NCBI GenBank assembly: GCA_963716215.1 | Contig: OY970298.1 | Location: forward strand, 3,906,001-3,970,000 | Source: JACVRW01 sp963716215 | GTDB taxonomy: Bacteria; Actinomycetota; Thermoleophilia; Solirubrobacterales; Thermoleophilaceae | Reading direction: 5' to 3' | Length of the DNA stretch: 64,000 nucleotides | Shown here: positions 16,156-23,349 of the stretch, one piece after another | How positions within the stretch are numbered: the first letter of the stretch is position 1 | How the letters are laid out: each line of letters opens with the position of its first letter | The notes under the pieces: generated by a model | Databases searched by the model: none | The model's input: only the letters and a program-made list of their open reading frames with translations | What the model was told of the DNA's origin: nothing | Program-made: the position numbers and the translations under genes

Positions 16156-17226
16156 CTACTTCTGCTTGCCTGTGACGGGGTCGAGCGATCCGTCGACGAT
16201 CGCCGCCTCCGCCTCCTCGATCTGGGTCTTCACCTCAGCGTCGAGCTTGTCCTCGTAGTCGTGGTACGGCGCCAGCAGGACTCCCTTGTTCTTCAGGTCG
16301 CCCACGTAGGCCCCGAGGCTACAAGCGTCGGCACCGTCGGAGCGGATCTTGTCCGCGACCTGCGTGAGGATCGGGCCCCAGTCGGTCACGAAGCTCGTGA
16401 TCATGAGATCGGGAGCCAGCTCGTACTGGTCGAACCACGCGCCGATCAGCGGCACGTTCTTCTCCTTCGCCGCCTCCACCGTGCCGAGGCCCGTGCCGTC
16501 GCCGTAGGCGTACAGCACGTCCGCGCCGCGCTGGATCTGCGCGAGGCCGGCCTCCTTGCCCTTCAGCGGGTCCTCGAAGTCGCCGACCCAGGTGACGAGC
16601 ACCTTGGCATCGGGGTTGATCACCTTGGCGCCGTTCTCGAACGCCTCCACGGTCTCGACGATCTCGTCGAGGTCCACGCCGCCGACGACTCCGATCGTGC
16701 CCGACTTGGACACGCTCGCGGCCGCCATGCCGGCCAGGTAGTTGGCCCCGCTGGCGTCGTCGAAGTAGTAGGTCGTGCTCGGGCCGGGCTCATCCGTGCC
16801 GAACGCCTGCAGGTAACAGACCTCCGGATGCTCGGCCGCGACCTCCTTGGTCGCCTGGTCGAGCGCCGAGGCGTGCAGAACGACGAACTCGGCGCCGCCC
16901 TGCTCGATCACCTCGCGCATTGCGCGCGCGCCGTCCGCCGGGGTTACCGACTCGAGCGTGTTGATGACGTCCAGGCCCGCGGCGTCCTTAACCCGCTCGA
17001 CCGAGTCGGTCATGCTGGTGTTCCACGTCTGGTCGTCGGCCTTGCCGTTGAGCAGCACGGCGGTCTTGATGGGCTCAGGGCCCCCGCCGCCGGTGTCGCT
17101 CGCGGCGTCGCCTCCGCCACCACCACCGCTGCCCTCATCGTCGTCGCCGCCACAGGCCGCGATTCCCAGCGTGAACAGCACGAGCAGCAGCGCAATCAGG
17201 CTGCCGCGGATACCGGATCTCCGCAT
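16156..17226 (-). CDS. BMP-family substrate-binding lipoprotein
   Basis: This is a 356-residue binding protein of the basic membrane protein (BMP/PnrA) family. The lipobox LGIAAC places the lipidated Cys at residue 25, followed by an Asp/Gly-rich linker (GGDDDEGSGGGGGG) and the periplasmic-binding fold. Visible family elements are KADDQTWNTS near the start, FDDASGANYLAG and the ligand-side AYGDGTGLG. TTG 17232 is in frame, but GAGGGG lies eight bases before ATG 17226, so I use the ATG. It is the first gene of the importer operon, and a 16-base operator lies 70 bases upstream. The ligand may be a pyridine or a nucleoside-like compound. Confidence 0.9.
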   Translation of the reverse strand: MRRSGIRGSLIALLLVLFTLGIAACGGDDDEGSGGGGGGDAASDTGGGGPEPIKTAVLLNGKADDQTWNTSMTDSVERVKDAAGLDVINTLESVTPADGARAMREVIEQGGAEFVVLHASALDQATKEVAAEHPEVCYLQAFGTDEPGPSTTYYFDDASGANYLAGMAAASVSKSGTIGVVGGVDLDEIVETVEAFENGAKVINPDAKVLVTWVGDFEDPLKGKEAGLAQIQRGADVLYAYGDGTGLGTVEAAKEKNVPLIGAWFDQYELAPDLMITSFVTDWGPILTQVADKIRSDGADACSLGAYVGDLKNKGVLLAPYHDYEDKLDAEVKTQIEEAEAAIVDGSLDPVTGKQK

Positions 17227-17295
17227 CCCCAAGTCCCCTCGCTGTCGCTTCGAACCCGAAGCGGTCGGTTGCTTGGGCCGACCATATCACTGGAC

Positions 17296-17311
17296 TGCAT
17301 GCTGTATGCAA
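17296..17311. promoter_or_regulatory. GntR operator upstream of the BMP importer operon
   Basis: The 16 bases TGCATGCTGTATGCAA are identical to the site at 18112-18127 in the gntR/nicF intergenic region. On the minus strand the reverse complement begins TTGCAT, which could be a -35 box. TATGGT 19 bases further on could be the -10, so a bound repressor would block this promoter. Confidence 0.75.
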
Positions 17312-17352
17312 CCCCACTCCCGCACAGCACACAATCTCTTAAGAAAGGCCTT

Positions 17353-17370
17353 GGGCCCGCCCCGTGGCCC
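17353..17370 (-). terminator. Possible terminator after gntR
   Basis: Just after the gntR stop on the minus strand, a short GC stem (GGGCC/GGCCC, eight-base loop) is followed by AAGGCCTTTCTT. The stem is short and the T-run imperfect, so this is a weak call. It would separate gntR from the importer promoter. Confidence 0.3.
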
Positions 17371-17372
17371 GC

Positions 17373-18047
17373 TCAGCTGGTCTGCGGGAAGTGCTTCATC
17401 GCCAGGTCCCGGGCCCAGATCACGTGCGCCTGCATCTGCTCGGCGGCGCGTTCGGCGTCGCCTTGCCTGAGCGCCTTGGTTATCGCTCGATGGGCCCGTT
17501 CGACCGCCTTGCGGTTGTCGTCGGAGTACGCCATGTAGGAGCGATAAATGGGCGGGACGGCGGTCACCTCACGCACCATGCGCGTGAGCTTCTCCACGTT
17601 GGCGGCGCGCAGGATCACCTCGTGGAACGTGAAGTTCTCGTCGGCGAGCTGACGTCGATCCCCTGAGGTGCGCAGCTTCGCGAAGCGGTCGCAGCTCTCG
17701 TCGAGGCGCACGAGGTCACGCTCGTCGATGCGCTCCGCGGCGATGCGTGCGGCGTGTCCCTCGAGCAGCGCACGCAGCGTGTACAGCTCCTCGAGCTCGG
17801 TCTCCTCGTAGCCCTTCACGGTCGAGCCGCGGTTGGGAGCGCCCTCCACAAGCCCCTCGCGCTCGAGCAGGAGCAGCGCCTCCCTGATCGGAGTGCGGCT
17901 GGTGCCCAGCTGCTTGGACAGCTCGACCTCCGGGAGGGCCTGGTAGGGCTCGAGGCGCCCGTCGAGGATCGCCGCTCGAATGGTCCTCGCGAGGACGACG
18001 CTGGTCTTCTCCGAAACCTGGCGCTCGTTAGGGGAAAAAATGCTCAC
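17373..18047 (-). CDS. GntR-family transcriptional regulator (FCD-type ligand domain)
   Basis: This 224-residue regulator has a winged helix-turn-helix at residues 20-75 (SKQLGTSRTPIREALLLLEREGLV) and an all-helical FCD domain behind it. The metal/acid-binding residues are in ENFTFHEVILRAAN and the late ERAHRAITKALRQGD. GTG 18047 is chosen because it gives normal length; the frame extends far upstream through the divergent gene. It lies between two copies of an identical 16-base palindrome, one facing the importer and one shared with nicF. It most likely represses both and itself and responds to a pathway intermediate such as a dicarboxylate. Confidence 0.88.
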   Translation of the reverse strand: MSIFSPNERQVSEKTSVVLARTIRAAILDGRLEPYQALPEVELSKQLGTSRTPIREALLLLEREGLVEGAPNRGSTVKGYEETELEELYTLRALLEGHAARIAAERIDERDLVRLDESCDRFAKLRTSGDRRQLADENFTFHEVILRAANVEKLTRMVREVTAVPPIYRSYMAYSDDNRKAVERAHRAITKALRQGDAERAAEQMQAHVIWARDLAMKHFPQTS

Positions 18048-18111
18048 CGGTGCCTTCAGACTATGTCGTTGCCCGGCGATGACGCCGCCGGCCCATCCGT
18101 GAATATTATTG

Positions 18112-18127
18112 TGCATGCTGTATGCAA
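18112..18127. promoter_or_regulatory. GntR operator between gntR and nicF
   Basis: TGCATGCTGTATGCAA matches the site at 17296 base for base. It lies in the 99-base divergent gap, directly after the AT-rich stretch AATATTATT (18102-18110) that could serve as -10 for nicF, and 20 bases before the nicF start. A regulator bound here would control gntR and nicF together. Confidence 0.75.
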
Positions 18128-18146
18128 CTCGGCCGACGGAGGAGCA

Positions 18147-18797
18147 TTGACCCAGACAGATGACGTCTACGAACGCGCCGGGTTCGGCCACGCGGTCGTC
18201 CGCGGCGCCCGGCCGGCGCTCGTGATCGTCGATTTCAGCCGCGGCTTTACCGAGCCCGAGTTCCCCACCGGCTCGGACCTGAGTGGCGAGGTCGGCCGAA
18301 CGGCGCAGCTGGCCGAGGCGGTGCGCGCGAAGGGCAGGCCGGTCGTGTTCACGGTGATCGCGTTCCACAAGAGCCTGAGTGACGCTGGCGCATGGCCGAC
18401 CAAGTTTCCTGGCGCGGCCGCACTCGTGGAGGGCACGCCAGCCGTGGATGTCGACCCGCGACTCACGGTCGGCGAGCAGGACGTCCTGATCGTCAAGAAG
18501 GGCGCCTCGGCGTTCTTCGGGACCAACCTCCCGGCCGTGCTCGCGGCACACGACGTGGACACCGTGATCATCTGCGGCGCGACGACCAGCGGATGCGTGC
18601 GGGCGAGCGTGGTCGACAGCATGCAGTACGGCTTTCAGACGCTCGTGGTGCGCGACTGCGTCGGCGACCGCGCGGCCGGCCCCCACGAGGCAAACCTGTT
18701 CGACATGCAGGCAAAGTACGCCGACGTGATCGGGCTCGACGAGGCGCTCGAGTACGTCGCGGGGCTGCCCGAGCCGGCGCCCTCGCCCGCCGCGTGA
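18147..18797 (+). CDS. nicF: Isochorismatase-family amidohydrolase, probable maleamate amidohydrolase (NicF-like)
   Basis: This 216-residue cysteine hydrolase is of the isochorismatase/N-carbamoylsarcosine amidase family. The triad is visible: D29 in VIVDF, K117/K118 in IVKKGASAFFG and C150 in GATTSGCVRAS. NicF converts maleamate to maleate and ammonia, the step after the NicD deformylase. N-carbamoylsarcosine amidase is the main alternative. TTG 18147 follows GGAGGA with good spacing and lies just after the shared operator; no ATG or GTG fits as well. The stop overlaps the GTG start of the HD-domain gene. Confidence 0.78.
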   Translation: MTQTDDVYERAGFGHAVVRGARPALVIVDFSRGFTEPEFPTGSDLSGEVGRTAQLAEAVRAKGRPVVFTVIAFHKSLSDAGAWPTKFPGAAALVEGTPAVDVDPRLTVGEQDVLIVKKGASAFFGTNLPAVLAAHDVDTVIICGATTSGCVRASVVDSMQYGFQTLVVRDCVGDRAAGPHEANLFDMQAKYADVIGLDEALEYVAGLPEPAPSPAA

Positions 18798-19417
18798 CCG
18801 CTGCGTCGCTTGCCGGGGCGCCTCCCCCGGGCTGGCTGCCCGACCGGCCCTTCAGCGCGGAGTTCCACAGCCTGCGCGCCGATGCCCTCGCCTGGATCGC
18901 GCCGTACTACGACGGGGAGCACCTGGCGCGCTCGGCCGACTGGGTGATCGCGCTCGACCCAGACGCCTCCGAGCCGCTCGTGATCGGAGTGCTGACGCAC
19001 GACATGGAGCGCACCGTCCCGGGCGGACCGGTGCTCGACAAGGCCAACACCGAATGGGACGACCCCGACTACAACCACCGCCACTGCGAGCGCTCGGCGG
19101 AGGTCGTGGCCGCGTGGCTGCGCGACCGCGGCGCCTCGGACCGCTTCGTGGAGGGCGTGGCGACACCGATCCGCGAGCACGAGTTCGGCGGCAGTCCCGA
19201 GGGCAACCTCGCGCAGGCCGCCGACTCGCTGTCGTGGCTCGAGATCAACGCTCCGCTGGCCGCGCGCTGGGTGGAGCGCGGCGAGTGCGACCTCGACAAG
19301 GCCGTCGGGAAGCTCGACTGGATGCTCGAGCGCATCCGCGTCGAGCGAGCGCGCGAGCTGGCCACCGAGCTCCACCGGCACGCGGTGGCCGGTCTGCGCG
19401 CGGAGGTCGCGGGCTGA
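18794..19417 (+). CDS. HD-domain protein, probable metal-dependent hydrolase
   Basis: This 207-residue protein has no close family I can name. The HD-superfamily metal ligands are spaced as expected: H43, H69-D70 (VLTHDMER), H129 (IREHEFGG) and D144 (AADS). A second His cluster lies at NHRHCER near residue 95. HD proteins are phosphohydrolases or, rarely, oxygenases. The gene overlaps nicF (GTGA), so it is part of the pyridine regulon. Since the locus also encodes a dikinase-type phosphotransferase, removing a phosphate group is one possible role. That is inference. Confidence 0.7.
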   Translation: MTAASLAGAPPPGWLPDRPFSAEFHSLRADALAWIAPYYDGEHLARSADWVIALDPDASEPLVIGVLTHDMERTVPGGPVLDKANTEWDDPDYNHRHCERSAEVVAAWLRDRGASDRFVEGVATPIREHEFGGSPEGNLAQAADSLSWLEINAPLAARWVERGECDLDKAVGKLDWMLERIRVERARELATELHRHAVAGLRAEVAG

Positions 19418-19466
19418 GCTAGCTCGCGCCCTCGAGCCGGGCGCCCCGCGGTAGGCTCGCCCCCCA

Positions 19467-21365
19467 ATGCGCCTGACGGTGGCCACGGGGGTTGCGGCCC
19501 TGCTCCTCTGCCTGCCGGCCGCTGCAGGCGCGGCGCCGACGAAGCCCTGTCCCGACGACCATTCGGCCCGCTGCGGCTCGGTGGCCGTGCCGCTGCTGCG
19601 CGGCGCTCCCGACGGCGGGGGGCGCAAGCTGCGGGTGCACTTCCGGGTGTTCCCGCGGACCGATCGGTCCAAGCCGCCGCTCGAGCCGATCGTCGCCGCC
19701 GAGGGCGGCCCGGGGTACCCCTCGATCGACTCGGCCGAGTCCTATCTGTTCATGCTCGGCTCGCTGCGCCGCCGGCATGCCCTGATCGTCGTCGACAGCC
19801 GCGGCACCGGCCGCTCCGGCGCGATCGACTGCCCGCGGCTGCAAGCCGGCACCGGCGTGTACGCGCGCGAGGTTGGCCGCTGCGCGAAACGGCTCGGACG
19901 CGCCGCCAACGCCTACGGGACGGGCGCCGCGGTGGACGACCTCGCGCTGGTGCTGGACAAGCTCCGGGTGCCGGTTGTCGACATCTACGGCGACTCCTAC
20001 GGCACCTACTTCGCCCAGGCCTTCGCCGTCCGGCACCCCGAGCGCGTGCGGGCTGTCGTGCTCGACGCCGCGTTCGCCGTGGACGGCTTCGACCCCTGGG
20101 GACGCGAGGAGTCGGTCGCGCTGCGCTTCGCTTGGCCGCAGGTGTGCCAGCGATCGACCGGGTGCGGCGGCGACGTCCTCGCTCAGCTGCGGCGCTGGGC
20201 GCTGCGCCTCGAGAAACGGCCGCTGGTGGGCGTCGGCCGGGACGCGGACGGCGGCCGCCACCGCCTCGAGGTCGACGGCGGCGCCCTGGCCCAGATGACC
20301 GGCGACGCCTCCTACTACTACTCGCTCTACCGCGACCTCCCGGCGGCGCTGCGCGCGCTCGGGCGCGGCGATCGGGCTCCGCTGCTGCGCCTGGCCGCCG
20401 AGGACCTGCCGTTCACGGGTGGCGGCCCGGTCAAGAGCTACTCGGAGGGGGCGTACGCTGCGGTCGCCTGCCACGACTACCCGGCGCTCTGGGATCCCGC
20501 GGTGCCCCTGTCGCAGCGCCGGGCCCAGCTCGCAGCGGCCCGCGCGGCGCTCGCGCCGGACGCCTTCGCGCCGTTCCCCAACGACATCTGGCTGCGCTCG
20601 CTGTACGTGAACCAGCTGGTCACCGGCTGCCTGCGCTGGCCTGCGCCGCGGTATCCGGACCCGCCGGTGCCTCCCGGTACGGCCTACCCAGGCGTGCCCG
20701 TATTGGTGCTGGACGGTGACCTGGACGTGATCACCCCGCTGGGCGACGCGCGGCGCGCCGCCGGCCTGTTCCCGCGCTCCACGCTCGTGGAGGTGCCCAA
20801 CGTCGGCCACGTCACGGCGCTGGCCGACTACGCCGACTGCGCCGCCGGCATCGTGCGCCGCTTCCTGCGCACGCTCTCACCCGGCGACACGAGCTGTGCC
20901 GCGCGCACTCCCGAGGTGCACGTCGTGCCCGAGTTCCCGCGCTCGGTGGCCGACGCGCCGGCGGCCGAGTCCGCGGGCGGGGGCGACCGGTCGAGGTCGC
21001 GCGAGCGGCGCGCCGCGTGGGCTGCGAGCTGGGTGGTGGGCGACGCGCTGGCCCGCTGGTGGCTGATGTCGGGGTCGCGCGGCCACGGCCTGCGCGGCGG
21101 GAGCTTCGTGGCCAGCGGCGACTACCTCGCCTACTCCACCGTTCAGCTCGAGCTGCGCGGGGTGCGCTTCGTCTCCGACGTGGCCGTGCACGGGACCGTG
21201 GACTGGGATCGGCGCGCGGGCACGGTGCGCGCGCGGCTGCGTCTGAGCGGCGCCACCGCCGGCACGCTGCGGATCGGATGGGACACGCGCGCCACCCGCG
21301 CCGTCGCGACGCTGCGCGGCACGCTCGCCGGGCGTGCGGTGCGGCTGACGATGCCAGCGCCCTAG
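19467..21365 (+). CDS. Secreted alpha/beta hydrolase, tripeptidyl-aminopeptidase-like
   Basis: This 632-residue protein has a signal peptide (residues 1-23, ending AGA). It is followed by an alpha/beta-hydrolase domain with nucleophile motif GDSYGT near residue 180, an oxyanion region EGGPGYP and a C-terminal TAP-like part (LDGDLDVITPLGDARRA, VPNVGHVTA). Residues 500-632 form an extra C-terminal beta-rich domain (LRLSGATAGTLRIGWD) not found in the core family. Actinobacterial relatives cleave peptides from N-termini or hydrolyse esters. It stands alone, starts 49 bases after the HD gene and is convergent with the next gene. Confidence 0.85.
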   Translation: MRLTVATGVAALLLCLPAAAGAAPTKPCPDDHSARCGSVAVPLLRGAPDGGGRKLRVHFRVFPRTDRSKPPLEPIVAAEGGPGYPSIDSAESYLFMLGSLRRRHALIVVDSRGTGRSGAIDCPRLQAGTGVYAREVGRCAKRLGRAANAYGTGAAVDDLALVLDKLRVPVVDIYGDSYGTYFAQAFAVRHPERVRAVVLDAAFAVDGFDPWGREESVALRFAWPQVCQRSTGCGGDVLAQLRRWALRLEKRPLVGVGRDADGGRHRLEVDGGALAQMTGDASYYYSLYRDLPAALRALGRGDRAPLLRLAAEDLPFTGGGPVKSYSEGAYAAVACHDYPALWDPAVPLSQRRAQLAAARAALAPDAFAPFPNDIWLRSLYVNQLVTGCLRWPAPRYPDPPVPPGTAYPGVPVLVLDGDLDVITPLGDARRAAGLFPRSTLVEVPNVGHVTALADYADCAAGIVRRFLRTLSPGDTSCAARTPEVHVVPEFPRSVADAPAAESAGGGDRSRSRERRAAWAASWVVGDALARWWLMSGSRGHGLRGGSFVASGDYLAYSTVQLELRGVRFVSDVAVHGTVDWDRRAGTVRARLRLSGATAGTLRIGWDTRATRAVATLRGTLAGRAVRLTMPAP

Positions 21366-21374
21366 CGCGAGACG

Positions 21375-21626
21375 CTAAGCCGGGAAGTTGCCCGTCGCGC
21401 CCTTGTAGACCAGCCGCCGAAACCGAGTCCGCTGGCGCTCCGTGAGGTTGGAGGGCTTCCCCTTCGACTTGGTCATCAGCTTGGTCAGCTCACCGCGTTC
21501 CTTCTTGGTGAGGTTCTTCTCGAGTCGCAGCTTTCCGATGGTGTAGAGCCAGCTCGCGACGGCGAGGACCCGCGTCCACGGGGTCTTCATGATCAGGGGA
21601 AGCAGCTTCGTTATCCAGGCGGGCAC
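21375..21626 (-). CDS. Small basic hypothetical protein
   Basis: This is an 83-residue Lys/Arg-rich protein with a hydrophobic N-terminal stretch (WITKLLPLIMKTPWTRVLAVASWL) and a charged C-terminal part (LTKKERGELTKLMTKSKGKPSN). The latter resembles short actinobacterial proteins of unknown function. Start is GTG 21626. It is convergent with the preceding hydrolase, with nine bases between stops. No motif indicates a role. Confidence 0.65.
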   Translation of the reverse strand: MPAWITKLLPLIMKTPWTRVLAVASWLYTIGKLRLEKNLTKKERGELTKLMTKSKGKPSNLTERQRTRFRRLVYKGATGNFPA

Positions 21627-21651
21627 GGCGCCGACACTACTGCGATCTCGG

Positions 21652-22269
21652 CTAGGGCGAGACGGCGACGCCGAGGGAGTTGGCGCCCAGGGGCTTGGGC
21701 GCGCCTTCCTCGTAGAAGACGTCGAGGTCGGTGATCGTAAAGCCCGCGGCCGTCAGCAGGTCTACGACTGGCCGGGTCAGGTGGCAGCCGCCGAACATCC
21801 GTTTCTGCAGCGGCTCGAAGCGATGCTGCCAGCGCCGCACGGACTCGTCGGGGGCCAGCCCGTGCTCGACGAAGCGCAGCGTGGCTCCGGGCTTGAGCAC
21901 GCGCCGCACCTCGGACAGGGCCATCGCGACGTCCGGGATCGTGCACATGGTCCAGGTGGACAACGCGGTGTCGAAGCTGTTGTCCGCGAACGGCAGCGAC
22001 TGGCCGTCCAGACCGGAGCGCTGCACGGGGACGCTGCTCGCCGCCAACCGCTTCCCGGCCAGCTTCCAGCCCAGGTCCGCCGGCTCCACCGCGGCCACGC
22101 GAGTCACGGCCGCCGGGTAGAAGGGGACGTTGTGTCCCGTCCCGAAGCCGATCTCCACGACGTCACCCTCGAGCCCATCGCAGACGCGGCGTCGCAACGG
22201 CTGCGCGCTCTTCATCCCGCACAGGACGTTGGTGATCCGCGGGAGGACCTGCTCGCCGTAAATTCCCAT
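21652..22269 (-). CDS. Class I SAM-dependent methyltransferase
   Basis: This 205-residue methyltransferase has motif I VVEIGFGTGHNVPFY, an acidic loop AAVEPAD, motif II/III SLPFADNSFDTALSTWTMCTIPD and a C-terminal beta hairpin. It belongs to the Methyltransf_11 group; the substrate is unknown. The frame opens at 22284 (MKEAV), but ATG 22269 is preceded by AAGGAGG at five bases and gives the better start (MGIYGEQ). Its stop lies 25 bases from the start of the small basic protein gene. Confidence 0.85.
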   Translation of the reverse strand: MGIYGEQVLPRITNVLCGMKSAQPLRRRVCDGLEGDVVEIGFGTGHNVPFYPAAVTRVAAVEPADLGWKLAGKRLAASSVPVQRSGLDGQSLPFADNSFDTALSTWTMCTIPDVAMALSEVRRVLKPGATLRFVEHGLAPDESVRRWQHRFEPLQKRMFGGCHLTRPVVDLLTAAGFTITDLDVFYEEGAPKPLGANSLGVAVSP

Positions 22270-22294
22270 GACCGCCTCCTTCACGTCTTGGATG

Positions 22295-23212
22295 CTACGC
22301 GGGCGCGGCAGCCTCGAGCATCTCGCGAAGCTGCGCCTCGGGCAACCCGAGCGGCAGGACGAGGTCCACGCTATCGGCCCCCGCCTCCAGCCACGCGCGG
22401 ACCCTGTCCGGCGCCTCCGCGTAGGTGCCCATCAGGGTGACGTCTCGGGCCAGGGGCTCCGCCGCCGCGGGCAGGCGTGGCGGTCCGTCGCCGTCGTTGG
22501 CGTCGAGCAGCGCGTCGGCCTCGCGCGCGTAGCCGAAGTGATCCCGGAGCACGCGCGGATAGAGCGGACCCATGCGCGTCAGGTAGGCGAGCAGCCAGCC
22601 GGCGGCGACCTGCCTGGCCGTCTCCTCGTCCTCACCGATGGCGAGCGGGACGCTGGCGGCGACCCGTGTCGCTGTCGGGCGCTCGGCGGCCGCCTCGCCC
22701 TCGGCTAGCAGTGCCCGGCCGTCGGCGAGCCGCGAGCGCGCCCAGAGGAACGGCAGCCACTCGTCCGCGAGCTCACCCGCCAGGCGGACCGACGACGGGG
22801 CGAGCGCCGCGAGCAGAATCGGGACGGGCTGCTCGGGTGGGACCCCAAGCCGAAGCGGTCTGACGTCCGCTCGGTCGAGCGGCACCCGAGCACCCTCCAG
22901 CAGGGCCCGCACGGCGACCAGCGTGGTTCGCATCCGGGTGACCGGCCGCTGCCAGGTGAGTCCGTGCAGGCCCTCGACGAGCGGCGGGCTGCTGGCGCCG
23001 AGGCCGAGCGCGAAGCGGCCGTCGGACGCCCGCTGCAGGCCGGCCGCGGCCATGGCGATCGCCGCCGGCGTGCGGCTCCAGACCGGGAGCACCGTCGTGG
23101 CCAGCCCGATCCGCGAGGTGACCCCGGCAATCCGCGCGAGCAGGACGACGGCGTCGTGCGTCCATCCCTCGGCGGTACCGAAACGGGCGTAGCCGAGCTC
23201 CTCGGCCGCCAC
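22295..23212 (-). CDS. LLM-class (F420/flavin-dependent) oxidoreductase, start unclear
   Basis: This is a 305-residue luciferase-like TIM-barrel oxidoreductase, probably of the F420-dependent group (LGLGASSPPLVEGLHGLTW, ILLAALAPSSVRLAGELADEW). The GTG at 23212 begins inside the first helix. The reading frame continues upstream for about 30 codons with sequence that looks like the missing first strand (KVGAGVTPFQTDGEATIRL) but reaches a TAG without any ATG, GTG or TTG. The gene may use a rare start such as ATT, or carry a small change at its 5' end. It is isolated, divergent from the M28 peptidase gene. Confidence 0.75.
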   Translation of the reverse strand: MAAEELGYARFGTAEGWTHDAVVLLARIAGVTSRIGLATTVLPVWSRTPAAIAMAAAGLQRASDGRFALGLGASSPPLVEGLHGLTWQRPVTRMRTTLVAVRALLEGARVPLDRADVRPLRLGVPPEQPVPILLAALAPSSVRLAGELADEWLPFLWARSRLADGRALLAEGEAAAERPTATRVAASVPLAIGEDEETARQVAAGWLLAYLTRMGPLYPRVLRDHFGYAREADALLDANDGDGPPRLPAAAEPLARDVTLMGTYAEAPDRVRAWLEAGADSVDLVLPLGLPEAQLREMLEAAAPA

Positions 23213-23349
23213 GGCGAGGCGAATCGTCGCCTCGCCGTCGGTCTGGAATGGCGTGACGCCGGCACCAACCTTGGTGTGAGTCGTGTCGGGCGCTTCGACA
23301 GCCTAACCGTCGACGGTTCGTCCTCGCCGGTCCCGGAGAAGGTCGAGAG

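Noticed and set aside
16900..17232. Gly/Asp-rich repeat tract in the BMP lipoprotein as a DNA repeat
   Set aside because: It is the normal low-complexity linker after the lipidated cysteine and is not tandemly repeated at DNA level.
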